Below, in pieces: positions 39,808 to 50,693 of a stretch of DNA of 64,000 bases. Location of the stretch: positions 18,426,336 through 18,490,335 of the forward strand of contig NC_083340.1 in NCBI RefSeq assembly GCF_019175385.1, written 5' to 3'. Positions within the stretch are counted from its first letter, which is position 1, and the number at the start of each line of letters is the position of its first letter. The notes under the pieces were generated by a model. That model had not been told where the DNA came from. It did not search any database and saw only the letters and a program-made list of their open reading frames with translations. A program made the position numbers and the translations under genes. This DNA is from Lycium barbarum (taxonomy: Eukaryota; Streptophyta; Magnoliopsida; Solanales; Solanaceae).

Positions 39808-39940
39808 CTAGCCCACTAAAGGAGGAAGCACTCCCTATCAAGATCTTGTTTCATCCCTAGAGCTCGAATCTGAGATTTCTGAATAAGGACGGAGAGATCA
39901 TATTCATTACACCATAATCCTTGATGGTTAAGACGAGCAA
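39808..39940 (-). mobile_element. SINE-like element, copy 2
   Basis: On the minus strand, box-A-like TGGTGTAATGA is followed about 40 bases later by box-B-like GATTCGAGCTC, then a tail ending TTGATAGGGAGTGCTTCC. It is homologous to 4695-4840. No target duplication was identified. Confidence 0.55.
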
Positions 39941-40299
39941 AAAAGAAGAGGAGAGAAAAAGAAAGGGGTCCATAACATAGAAAAACAAATGCTACTATAT
40001 GCTAATAAAAAGCCAAATAAAAAAAAGGGGTAGCATGCACAAGAGTTGACATGCAGATAATGTAAGAACCCATTTGCAGAAAACTTTAAAAAAGTCCAAA
40101 AATAATGGAGCTTTATTGAATTAAAGGTGGAAGCACTATCAGTGTTATAAAGAAGTACATAAAAATTTCTAAGTAGATTGAACAGAAAAAGAGTTTTAGT
40201 TTTATACACCGCGGTATAAGAAAATTCTCACACTATCAAACAACCCTATGTAATGGTCTATAAAAAAGTTTGGTACATCACCTACTAAGCAGGTTAAAA

Positions 40300-40447
40300 T
40301 ACACTAGCGACGGGTTATAACTTCTATCCCTGAACATCGAAAATACGTCACTAATTCTACTTAATTAGCCATAGATTGTCAAAAACATATGTTAACTACG
40401 AACTATTTAGCAATAAATTCGGTAACTCATGCCCAGTTTTCCAGTGG
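40300..40447. mobile_element. CACTA-like MITE fragment (uncertain)
   Basis: The left end reads CACTAGCGACGGGTTATAAC and the right end reads CAGTTTTCCAGTG (reverse CACTGGAAAACTG). TAGCAATAAATTCGG-type words match those at 17408. No clear target duplication. Confidence 0.35.
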
Positions 40448-41079
40448 ATGGGGAAAACCATCCTTACGATATTAGTGTATATAAATCATCCGTACATCAC
40501 AATGCTTAAATAACACAAAAGAAGAGCGAAAAAGAACTGAAAAAAGCACAAATCCGACAAAATTAGCCTACAAAACCCATGATTCCTAGGGTACTGCCAC
40601 ATAACATTTTCATTTTCTTATACAACTTGCTTCAAAAAAATAATTATACAGATAATTAATGTCTAAATCAAGTTCTTTTCAGTGAGAGTTCCAAGGCAAG
40701 TGAAAAATGATCTGTTCAGTGGCATGTTTCTCATCGCCCACTTCTTATTGTTGGAAGTGAGGCTGCATATGAAATGATGAATGATCTATGAACCCTTTAA
40801 TTTGGCTATTCTAAGAAGATATAGACCACCTCCTAAAAAAACCGTCTTCACAGGTTCTTTTGGCAATGCTTTTTAGACGTCTAAAATTAGTGTCTTAAAG
40901 CCAAATTTACCGTGGTGACAGCTAACGAATAATTCAGTTTCAAAGAAATAACAATCAATTGATATATGTGCAGGGGCTGATACAGTTTTGGAGTTTCAGA
41001 TTCCTCTGAACCCAGTACTTTTAACGCAGTATAAATTTATGTGTAGTTTCACTAAAATTGCAAAATGGCATATGAAGTT

Positions 41080-41153
41080 ATAACTTTATAACTATAATGA
41101 GTTCAACGAGAAAACCAGGGGTAGTTTGATTGTTGGTTAGAGTTATGCAGGGT
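41080..41153. repeat. 74-bp direct repeat, left copy
   Basis: It starts ATAACTTTATAACTATAATG and ends GTTATGCAGGGT, directly before the LTR at 41154. It matches 43213-43286 with about five differences. Confidence 0.85.
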
Positions 41154-41414
41154 TGTTGAATATTGCTTTCAATTACTGCAGTAATTTTCTTGTTAGAATA
41201 ATAAGTAGATTAGCTCTAGAATGAGTCTACTTTATTTGAATTTAAATTTTAGAAAAAGATTAGGTTGTTGAGTATTATTAGGCTTTTAAAATTGTTCTGC
41301 AGATTTTCTGTTGTTCAATTGGTTATTTAAAGCCCCTTTATGCTTCATAAAATAATAGAGAGACTTTTTCAATCAACACTTTTAAATCTTTTTGCTGCCC
41401 CATCTTTTAAAAAA

Positions 41415-41951
41415 CGGAAAAGGCTCAAATATGTCATCCAACTATCGGAAATGACTCATTTATGTCACTCGTCAATAGTTTGACTCATTTATGCCATCGA
41501 ACCAAAGAAAATGGCTCATTTATGCCACTCATCAATAGTTTCACTCATTTATGCCATCGTCTGTTACCAAAATGACTCATCCATGTCATTTTTCATTAAC
41601 ACCAGTTTCATAATACCAGATATGACACGTGGCCTCCAATTACAGGTCTACGTCGTTTGATTAAACTAACCCAATTTTAAATCCCAAATTAATAAAAAAT
41701 CCGACCCATACACCTTACCCACCCACAACCATAATCTAGTTGGAGGTCACGTGTCATAGATGGTATTGTAAAATCAGCTTTAATTAAATATGGCATGAAT
41801 GAGTTATTTTGGTAAATGCGATGGCATAAATGAGTCAAACTATTGATAAGTGGCATAAATGAGTCATTTCCTATAATTCGATGGTTAAATGAGACGAGTG
41901 GCATAAATGAGATATTTTCAATAGTTGGATGACATATTTGAGCCTTTTCCG
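41415..41951. mobile_element. Mutator-like MITE inside the left LTR of the gag-only element
   Basis: A 9-bp duplication TTTAAAAAA (41406-41414 and 41952-41960) flanks ends CGGAAAAGGCTCAAATATG and CATATTTGAGCCTTTTCCG. The arms contain several inverted and direct copies of an ACTCATTTATGCCA / TGGCATAAATGAGT unit. It is absent from the right LTR, so it arrived after the retrotransposon. Confidence 0.88.
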
Positions 41952-42060
41952 TTTAAAAAACAACAATTGGTATCAAGAGCCTCCATTGATCTTACGGGAT
42001 CTGTGAGTTCATACCATTTTTAAAAACCGTTTTAAACCATTTTTTAACCAATTTTCAAAC

Positions 42061-42991
42061 ATGGCAAGCAGCAGTGTCTCTCTGAGTGCCCCAAAAATTT
42101 TCACTAGCGAAAATTATCAAATTTGGTCAGTGAAAATGAAATAATATCTTGAAGCCTATGATCTGTGGGAAGTCATAATGGAAGATAGACCCTTACAACC
42201 CACTCCCTGAAAATCCTACCCTTGCCCAAATTAAATCTCATACAGAAGAGAAAACCAAAAAGTTCAAAGCAAAATTGTAATTCAAAATTCAGTGGCAGAT
42301 TCATTTTTTTTCTAAAATCATTGCTTGTGAGACAGCAAAAGAAGCGTGGGAAAAACTAAAAAAGGAGTACCAAGGAAGTGACCGAATCAGGCAAATGCAA
42401 ATTTTGAATTTGAAAAGGAATTTTGAATCTCTTAGGGTGCAAGAGGATGAGACTATTATTAAGTATTTTGAAAAAATCTCTTTGATTGTTAATAGAATCA
42501 GGTTACTTGGCGAGGATTTCAAAAATGACAGAATAGTAGAAAAAATTCTTGTGACAATTCCAGAGAGATTTGAGTCTAAAATTGCATCTCTGGAAGAGTC
42601 TAAAGATCTCTCTACCATCATCTCTGTTCAAGAACTAATAAGTGTTTTTCAAGCACAAGAGCAAAGAAGAGGCTTCAGACAAGAAAGTGTTACTGATGGT
42701 ACTTTTTATTCTCAAAACAGAAAAGAACAAATTAGCTATCCTGTTTGCAAATACTGCAAAAAGGAAACACACTTGAAAAAATTTTGTTGGTGGAAACTTG
42801 ATACAATATGTGGAAATTGCAAACAAACAGGCCATGTTTTGAAAGTGTGCAAGTTTAAAAACAATACTCAAGCACAAATTGCAAAAGCAGAAATTGAGGA
42901 GGAGGAACTTTTTAAAATTGTCGCAACTGAAGCAAAGGAGGAGCGTTTAATATTGTTTTCAGTTACTGCAGTAATTTTCTTGTTAGAATAA
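42061..42991 (+). pseudogene. copia gag (UBN2-like) with two CCHC knuckles
   Basis: The start codon at 42061 (MASSSVSLSAPKIF, NYQIWSVKMK) lies shortly after the primer site. A TAA breaks it near 42142 and the frame shifts before 42395. From 42395 it is open to the end: the gag core (FESLRVQEDETIIKYFEKIS), then zinc knuckles CKYCKKETHLKKFC and CGNCKQTGHVLKVC, both C-X2-C-X4-H-X4-C. The last residues (FSVTAVIFLLE) are encoded by the right LTR. Gag would package the RNA in a virus-like particle; the N-terminal breaks make this copy defective. Confidence 0.9.
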
Positions 42992-43212
42992 TAAGTAGAT
43001 TAGTTCTAGAATGAGTCTACTTTATTTGAAATTAAATTTTCGAAAGAGATTAGGTTATTGAGTTTTATTAGGCTTTTAAAATTGTTCTACAGATTTTATA
43101 TTGTTCATTTGGCTATTTAAAGCCCCTTTATACTTCATAAACTAATAGCCTTTTTCAATCGACACTTTCAAATCGTTTTGCTACCCATCTTTTAAAAACC
43201 CAACAAGTTCTC

Positions 43213-43286
43213 ATAACTTTATAAATATAATGAGTTCAGCGAAAAAACTAGGGGTAGTTTGGTTGTTGGTTAGAGTTATGCAGGGT
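43213..43286. repeat. 74-bp direct repeat, right copy
   Basis: It starts ATAACTTTATAAATATAATG and ends GTTATGCAGGGT. It begins 7 bases after the right LTR and continues into unique DNA of the ABCG upstream region. Confidence 0.85.
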
Positions 43287-43745
43287 TTAGTTGTTCCATC
43301 TTCTACCCTGCATAAAATAATAAATAAATGGACTCGTAACTTATATATGTTTTAGTTATGTAAAGTTATAAATGATAACCAAACACCACACTTGGTGTGC
43401 TGAATTTTATACAAAGCAACTAAAAGGCTATCATGGTATTAACTATGCTAGTTTTAATATATGAATAAGTTTCTTCCTAACATACAAACAAACAACTCCT
43501 AAAGGTTAAATTCATAGAGCTTAAATCTTGGATTCGCCTCTGTACGAGAGAGGGAGGAGAATGCCAAGAGGATCATTATGAGGAAGAAGTAAAATGAAAG
43601 GAGATAGTTTAAACAATTTGATTAAGTGAAAGTGTTACATTACTTTAAGAGAATAAGGTGGGAACCCACAAAGGAAAAAGAAAAGGAGAGATAGGCCTAC
43701 ATCATGGAGACTTTAGAGATACTGGTTTTTCTGTGTCTTTCTCAG

Positions 43746-43760
43746 TTTATATATTTATAT
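43746..43760 (+). promoter_or_regulatory. Probable TATA region of the ABCG gene
   Basis: TTTATATATTTATAT lies about 155 bases before the start codon at 43911, a normal leader distance. Assigned by sequence and position only. Confidence 0.45.
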
Positions 43761-43910
43761 GGGTGTCCAGTTCTCTTTAGGTAACTCAAGTTAAAAGCAA
43801 CTCTTTAACTTCTCTCCCTTCTTATAAGTTCTCCCCAACTCAGTACTCCTTGAACTAAAAGCAAACACAGTGCTACTAAAAGCACTGCCTCTTTGAACTA
43901 ATTTTGGCCA

Positions 43911-46900
43911 ATGCCTCTTCACTGCGTAGGACCAAAGTCAGAAAATTTTGGCACAGAATTGATGGCAGCTCCGCCTAATTCGTCGAAGCCAGAGATGAAC
44001 TCAGAGTCCTTTCTACAAAGGGCCTTGTTTCCAATTACTTTGAAGGTACACATAAAGACTTCTTTAATTACATGCATAATATGTACTGATGAATTTGTTT
44101 CTTTATTTGCAAAACATGTATTTTTATTTAGTGGTTCATTATTGTTGATGTCTTGATCAATCTGTTATATGCAGTTTGAAGAGGTTGTCTACAAGATTAA
44201 GCAAGAAACAGAAGGAATGTGTTGTGGAGGACCATCAAGCACAAAAGAAAAGACTATACTAAATGGAGTGACTGGTATTGTTTGCCCAGGGGAGATGCTA
44301 GCAATGTTAGGTCCATCAGGTAGTGGGAAAACTACTCTCCTAACAGCTTTAGGAGGCCGTCTATCTGGCAAACTATCAGGCAAAATTACATACAATACCC
44401 AGCCATTTTCTGGAGCTACCAAACGTCGTACTGGATTCGTGGCACAAGACGATGTCCTATATCCTCATCTAACTGTAGCAGAAACTCTCCTCTTCACAGC
44501 TCTGTTAAGGCTTCCCCAAAGCCTAAGCAGAGAGGAAAAAGAAAGGCATGTGGAGCATGTTATCGCCGAGCTTGGGTTAAACAAGTGCCGAAACAGCATG
44601 ATAGGAGGACCATTATTTAGAGGGATATCAGGTGGGGAGAAAAAAAGAGTGAGTATTGGTCAAGAAATGCTAATTAACCCGAGTTTACTACTGCTAGATG
44701 AGCCTACTTCTGGTTTGGATTCTACTACAGCTCTGAGGATTCTAACTACAGTTAAGCGCCTAGCAGACGGCGGCAGAACTGTGATTACTACAATCCACCA
44801 GCCATCAAGCAGACTCTACCATATGTTTGATAAAGTAGTCTTGCTATCTGAGGGCTGCCCTATCTACTATGGTCCTGCATCAACCGCCCTCGAGTATTTC
44901 TCCTCTGTTGGTTTTTCCACATCCATCACTATCAATCCCGCTGATCTCTTGCTTGATCTTGCCAATGGTAATTCGAACATTCTAACATAAATTTCATTCC
45001 TAGCTAATCAACTAACTATTTTAAAGGTCCACAGTTTCATTATTGATTTTGGTTTGATAGTCAGATGAGTCACTAACTAGTCGATAAGCACTGGTAATTA
45101 TTCAATAACTTTATGTAAGTAGAGTAAAAAGAGAATCCACTCATAAGTTCTCCTACTATTAATCAATAAATCTCAATCTAAATTCCATACCTTGATTTTC
45201 CTTTTTGACCAATTACTGTATATATAGGGGCAAAATATATGCAAAACTCAAGGCTGAAAATTAAGACATTTGAAAATCATGTATGTGGTGTCAAACATTT
45301 TTTAAAATATCTATCTTTAAATTTTCAGGAATTGGACCTGACTCCAAGCATGCAATTGAGCAAGGTGAAAATACTGAACAGGAGAAGAAATCTGTGAGAG
45401 AAGCTCTAATCTCTGCTTATGACAAGAACATTTCGACAAGGTTGAAAACTGAGCTATGCAGTTTAGACACCAACAATTACAGTTACACAAAGGATGTTTC
45501 AACAAGTAAGTTTCCGATTCACAGTGAAGAAAGGGATGGCTTTAATTGACATCAAATTGTTCCTCGGCCTCTAATTAGTGACTAATTCCAGCTCTATCAC
45601 GCTCTACCCATGCAGGAAATGGTGTGCAGTCAGAGCACTGGTGCACGAGTTGGGGCTATCAATTTAAGGTGCTGCTACTAAGGGGGCTGAAGGAACGAAG
45701 ATACGAGACCTTCAACAAGCTTAGAATCTTCCAAGTTGTCAGTGTAGCATTTCTTGCCGGACTGTTATGGTGGCACACTCCAACATCTCACATTGAAGAC
45801 AGAGTAAGAACTTTTATCTTTTAAGTTATGCTACCCTTTAGGAAGAAAATAAGTTTCCAGATTTACAGTGTAGATCCAATAACAGCATAGCAGGCTCGTG
45901 TTTACACTCAACACCGCAATCTCTTCTAATATAAAACCATTTACAAGTTGCTACACTAATATTGACAATCTGATCTTATCACATTTCAATTGCTAATATA
46001 CAACAACAACAACATACCCAGTGTGACCCCGGGGTCTGGGAAGGGTGGGGTGTGCGCAGACCCTACCTTGTGTGAGATAGAGAGGTTGTTTCTGATAGTC
46101 CCTCCGCTCAAGAAAAGCGTTTTCAAAAACAGGTTTGACAACTACAAGAGTAAAAGCTATGGTGAAAATACTGTAGAAAAGAAAAGTACTGATGGCAAAA
46201 CGGATAACCCAAGTAAAAGAAATAACAGTAGTAATACATTTCAATTGCTAATATGATATTTATAATTTGACTTCGTGGTGCAGATTGCAATGATATTCTT
46301 CTTCGCGGTATTTTGGGGCTTCTATCCACTCTACAATGCAGTTTTCACATTTCCCCAAGAAAGAAGGATGCTCATCAAAGAGAGGTCATCAGGAATGTAC
46401 CGGCTCTCATCATATTTTCTAGCTAAAACTGTTGGGGATCTGCCCTTGGAACTAGCACTACCAACAGCATTTACCTTCATCCTTTACTGGATGGGTGGTC
46501 TCAAAGCTAACCCTGCCACGTTCATCCTATCTCTTCTAGTAGTCCTTTACAGCGTACTCGTTTCTCAGAGTCTCGGTCTAGCTTATGGTGCCATGCTCAT
46601 GGATGTGAAACAGGCCACTACCTTAGCATCGGTCACAACTTTAGTCTTCCTAATTGCTGGGGGATATTACATTCAGCAAATTCCTCCTTTCGTAGTGTGG
46701 TTGAAGTATCTGAGCTACAGCTTCTACTGCTACAAGTTGCTTCTAGGAGTACAATACAATGACAACGATGTTTACGAGTGTTCAAAAGGTGTATATTGCC
46801 AGGTTGCAGATTTTCCAGCCATAAAATCAGTAGGCTTGAACAATATGTGGATGGATGTATTCATCATGGCTCTAATGTTAGTGGGATACCGGCTTATTGC

Positions 46901-46928
46901 TTATCTAGCACTCAATCGTGTACGATGA
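43911..46928 (+). CDS. ABCG14: ABCG half-transporter, ABCG14-like (five exons, 645 aa)
   Basis: Five exons join cleanly with GT-AG borders: 43911-44045, 44175-44967, 45329-45505, 45616-45803 and 46284-46928 (1938 bases with stop). The nucleotide-binding domain comes first: Walker A GPSGSGKT at residues 91-98, Q-loop Gln136, signature ISGGE at 196-200, Walker B LLLLDE at 216-221, and H-loop His253. The membrane domain follows from about residue 390, with several hydrophobic helices ([43 protein letters not shown]). NBD-then-TM order and length fit a plant WBC/ABCG half-size transporter of the plasma membrane. Sequence is close to Arabidopsis ABCG14, which exports cytokinins for root-to-shoot transport; that role is inferred by similarity. 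No lesion was found. Intron 4 carries an RTE/SINE tail. It could be a close ABCG paralogue. Confidence 0.93.
46000..46235 (-). mobile_element. RTE/SINE-type retroposon in intron 4 of the ABCG gene
   Basis: A perfect 19-bp duplication ACATTTCAATTGCTAATAT (45981-45999 and 46236-46254) flanks it. Reverse-strand end GTTGTTGTTG, with GGGTCTGGGAAGGGTGGGG and GTGTGCGCAGACC on the plus strand, matches the 3' end of the LINE at 32718. Only about 236 bases are present, so it is either a 5'-truncated LINE or a SINE sharing that tail. Confidence 0.85.
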
Positions 46929-47716
46929 ACTCGTGCAAGAGGGGGCCATTTCAAGAGCAAAAGCGAAGGGCTTTTTCAGCCAACAACATAGTAATAATGT
47001 TAGATATAGATTATGATAATGATCCCATTGCCAGATTTTGATCATATACACCAAAAATTCCAATGTAGTACCATTTTTGGCAATGTTTTACATAACTGAC
47101 TTAGGAAATTCAGATGTTTGGAAGAATAAAATCTGTAATATTTTTAACAGAATAAATATGCTTAGTGTACAATGAAGCAAACGTCATATTCATTTTTTAT
47201 CCCAGCAAAAAGAAAAAGAGAAAGCAAGAACTGGTGCACACAACAAGATTTAGGGATATCTCTGTGGGGTCTCTGAAACAAGAAGATTGCAATAAATTAA
47301 TGAGTTCTGCAAGTGCATTGACCGCATAAAGACAGAACCTGTTTAGATCACTAAATGAGCTTTCTTTTTCTCCTCTCAGTGCCTTTCCTTTTCTTTGTAT
47401 TATGATTATGATTTCATAGTGATATATTTTTCTAATAGCAATATAGAAAGTCTGATTCAGAATAAATTTCTACCTTCCATTTAAATGCTTGGGCAATATT
47501 TTGGGGCCTCTAGAACATCTTAACCAACTTCTTTTGTGGGAGCATCAAGAACAAAACATGCAAAGTGGTTGGTGAGATTACTGAAGAATGCAACAAGTTG
47601 CATGAAAATACATTATATTTTGTTGAATGGAAGGTCAGGTTACAACAAGCACTTGCAAAGAAAACAAATATCTTGAGCATAATGGAACAAAAGTTTCCCC
47701 AATAACTTAGCATTTA
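46929..47716. other. 3' flank of the ABCG gene
   Basis: AATAAA-type polyadenylation signals occur near 47124 and 47151, about 200 bases after the stop codon. Nothing else is recognisable up to the MITE at 47717. Confidence 0.5.
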
Positions 47717-47930
47717 GGGCTCGTTTGGTTAGAAAACAAGTTATCCCGGGATTAGTTATCCCGGGATTGTTATTCCACCCTCAATGTGAAATAAAAAAAC
47801 ACTATAATCCCGGGATAACTAATCCCGGGATTAGTTATCTCGAGTTTTTATTCCAACCAAACGGGGATAAGGCGGCACTAAATTTTTATCCCAGGACTAT
47901 TTTTGCTTATCCATCATACCAAACGAGCCC
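47717..47930. mobile_element. Tourist-like MITE, 214 bp
   Basis: The ends GGGCTCGTTTGGT and ACCAAACGAGCCC are inverted, with a TTA duplication at 47714-47716 and 47931-47933. The inside has repeated TATCCCGGGATTAG words, themselves near-palindromic. Confidence 0.88.
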
Positions 47931-47965
47931 TTAGAGTTTCTTCTTGTCCAAGACCTTAAAACATT

Positions 47966-49129
47966 GGCTAAATACCTAGATAGCCCCTTAAACTTGGCAA
48001 GTTGTGTAAGATGGACACTCAAACTTAGCAAGTGACCAGATAGACACTCGAACTTGGCAAAAGAGTGTCTTTTGGATATCCGTGTACATATGCCCAAGTG
48101 CGTGAAATACAATTGCTTCAAATGTGTTAAGTGGATCAATTGTTAAATGACACATGCAATTTCAAAAAAAAAAAAAAAGATAAATGTAATCTTTTCCATC
48201 TTCTTTCCCACCCTCTTTTCCATCTTCTTTCCCAAGAATAAAATCCGTCCAAGATATACCATTTATTGAGTAAAGATTTAATTTTTAGAAATACCCATTT
48301 CTTGAGGGATGTTTGATTTTTACAATATGCAACTTGAATAAATTCTAAGGTTTATCTGTATTAATTATGTTTTATTGAGTTTTCTTCCCTTAACATTCGA
48401 TAGTCTACTTGAATTTTTATGTTTTTTGGGTGATATAGTAATAACCTAATGATGAAAAAGAAGTTGGTATGAAAAAGAAGTTGATCTTTGTAAAAATAAA
48501 AAACATGAAGCTAATGATCGAAGGAGAAGAATGATAATATAATACACTCTGTCCCAATTTATGTGATATATTTTCTTTTTTAGTCTGTTAAAAAAAATAC
48601 ATTTCCTTATTTGACAACAATTTAACTTTTAAACTCTATCTTTTATGCTTAACGAGATGATCTATAACCACACAAATATCTTTGACTTATTTAGGATCAC
48701 AAGATTCAAAAGTCTTCCTTTATTTCTTAAATTTTATGCCTAGTTAAATTATCACAAGATTCAAAAGTCTTTCTTTATTTCTTAAATTTCATGCCTAGTT
48801 AAATTATATCACATAAATTGAGACGGAAGGAGTCGCAAAGAAGAAGTAACCGAAAACTGTAGGATCCACATTAAGTAATATATTGAAATGTAAAAGATCA
48901 ACTACATTAATATACGTAAGAAATTATGTGGAAAAGAAGAAGAAAGAAGAAATCACAACTTAGTCAATCGCTCATATGCGCGTGCAGAAGATATCATTTG
49001 CCACGTCAGCATAAAATGTTTAAAAGACACTCTTTTGTCAAGTTCGAGTGTCTATCTGGTCACTTACTAAGTTTGAGTGTCCATCTTACAAAACTTGCCA
49101 AGTTTAAGGGTCTAACTAGGTATTTAGCC
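47966..49129. mobile_element. Mutator-like element with a nested Stowaway-like MITE
   Basis: A perfect 9-bp duplication TAAAACATT (47957-47965 and 49130-49138) flanks inverted ends of about 120 bases beginning GGCTAAATACCTAG. The ends are related to those of the 870-bp palindrome at 38148 (GGCTTAATACC..., CCAGATAGACACT). The interior differs and contains the insertion at 48545-48833. No transposase is visible. Confidence 0.9.
48545..48833. mobile_element. Stowaway-like MITE nested in the Mutator-like element
   Basis: The ends are CACTCTGTCCCAATTTATGT and ACATAAATTGAGACGGAAGG. A unit of about 57 bases containing CACAAGATTCAAAAGTCTTY is duplicated in tandem near 48697-48810. Boundaries are good to a few bases. 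Confidence 0.7.
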
Positions 49130-49789
49130 TAAAACATTCAAGAATAACAGAACAACAATCATCATGTGCGTTGTGTCTGTTTGGCATGACGGAAGTCATT
49201 TTCCATGAGAAATGCTTTCTGGGAAAGGTTTTTCATATGGTGTTTAGATGATTACTAAAATATACCCAAAAATCTATTTAGTAAATATTAGCAATAGTAT
49301 TAGCAAATCAGATATTGCTTTAATGGAAATTTGAGTATTAAAATTTGTTAATATTATTTAAATGTGAGTTAGAGCAATTGATATGAAACAAAAAGTTAAG
49401 ATAGTTGTAACTTGTAAGTATAATTACTTCCGTCCACAAGTGAGAGAAGTCATTTTCTCCTTTTTGATAGAGATCATTTTTTAGTAACCAAACACCAGAA
49501 AACGATTCTCGTTGAATTTTTTTCTTAAAAAACTGACTTATGTGATATCAATGTTGGCTAAAACAACCGAAAGATTCTCTTAACACGGTGTCATATTGTC
49601 TGTTTTGGGTCAAGATCACACAGTTATCCCAAAATGTCTCACAACATTAAGCCCGTAAATGGGCAAAGGCACAACTATTGGGCTAAAACAACCCACATCT
49701 TATATATAGTTTTCTTTTCTTTTCAGCTACCAATATCAGACTTTGTTCACACACCCAACAATCAAACACATGCAATATTCACTACCCTC

Positions 49790-49836
49790 TCATACTCCAC
49801 TTGTGGGATTGCACTGGGTATGTTGTTGTTGTAAAT
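49790..49836 (+). mobile_element. RTE/SINE 3' tail fragment
   Basis: CTCCACTTGTGGGATTGCAC followed by TGGGTATGTTGTTGTTGT is the sense-strand 3' end of the same group as 32718 and 46000. Upstream similarity is not visible and no target duplication was found. Confidence 0.6.
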
Positions 49837-50693
49837 TGTAATGAAAGCACGGGTAATAATGACGCAAGAAGATCATTCCTTAAAACACAAGAAGAGGAGA
49901 TATATATACAGTACAATCAAATTAGCAGCAGCCAGATAAAGATTTTCAAACTGCGGTTGAACAGGCAGAGCCCCATTTGGTGCGGAAAACACTAATGGGT
50001 GGAAGAACAAGTAAATAACAAGAAAAGACATCCCAAAATCCTCTCTACATTATTCAATTCCACTGCCCCCATCCACGTTTTCTATTAAAGGACACTTCTT
50101 TAAAATTAGCAATGTCCTTTTCTATCATGAGAAATTGTAGTAGTTTCCCACTAGAGATAAAAAGAAAGTGGGAACTTCAATTACCTATGGGCGTAAGTAT
50201 GGTAGGATCTGAACCAAACTGTTCTTGAAAGAGACAACATAGCATGCCATAGTGGATATCCATCCTGAGTGGTGGAAGAGTATAAATTCTTCTTGGATGA
50301 AGAATTCCAAGCTTAGTTAAGCCTGACAGAAATGTTGGTCAATGTTTTACTGAATGTACTGCTTGAAATCACATTAATCAGGTGGGGAAAATATGAATAT
50401 TTCACAAAAGAGAAAAGACATGTCATATTTGCAGGATACTGAAGAGATATATGCTTGATGCTCCTCTGTGCACAATAATTCTAATTTGTTTAACTTTTGT
50501 GAAAGACACAATCAGAAGGCTAGCCTTTCTCTTGGAATTTTTGTACTAAATCATGGGAAAACTCACTAGCTTAATGAGAGAAGGAGAGAAAGTGACTGAT
50601 CTTATTATAGGTATATATTTCAAAATATATAATATAATGTTTATATAGTTGGAGCCAAAAATAATAGTTGAATTATAACAACACAACATACCC

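Larger units (their letters stand above)
39018..41153. other. Non-coding stretch
   Basis: No gene is supported. It holds a SINE-like element (39808-39940), a CACTA-like fragment (about 40300-40447) and the left copy of a 74-bp direct repeat (41080-41153). The frame at 39928-40209 overlaps the SINE edge and is not convincing. Confidence 0.55.
41154..43205 (+). mobile_element. Short gag-only copia-type LTR retrotransposon (TR-GAG-like)
   Basis: The left LTR is 41154-41965 (266 bases once the nested element and its duplication are removed). The right LTR is 42944-43205 (262 bases). A tRNA-Met-like primer site TGGTATCAAGAGCC starts at 41968, and a purine-rich AAAGGAGGAG precedes the right LTR. 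The only protein inside is gag (42061-42991), which runs straight into the right LTR; pol is absent. Such gag-only terminal-repeat elements are a known non-autonomous class. No 5-bp duplication is visible because a 74-bp direct repeat surrounds the element. Confidence 0.82.

Noticed and set aside
42301..42621. Minus-strand frame of 106 residues
   Set aside because: It is antisense to the gag frame with clear zinc knuckles on the plus strand.
45993..46256. Open frames on both strands in intron 4 of the ABCG gene
   Set aside because: They are formed by the RTE/SINE insertion, flanked by its 19-bp duplication, and break no exon.
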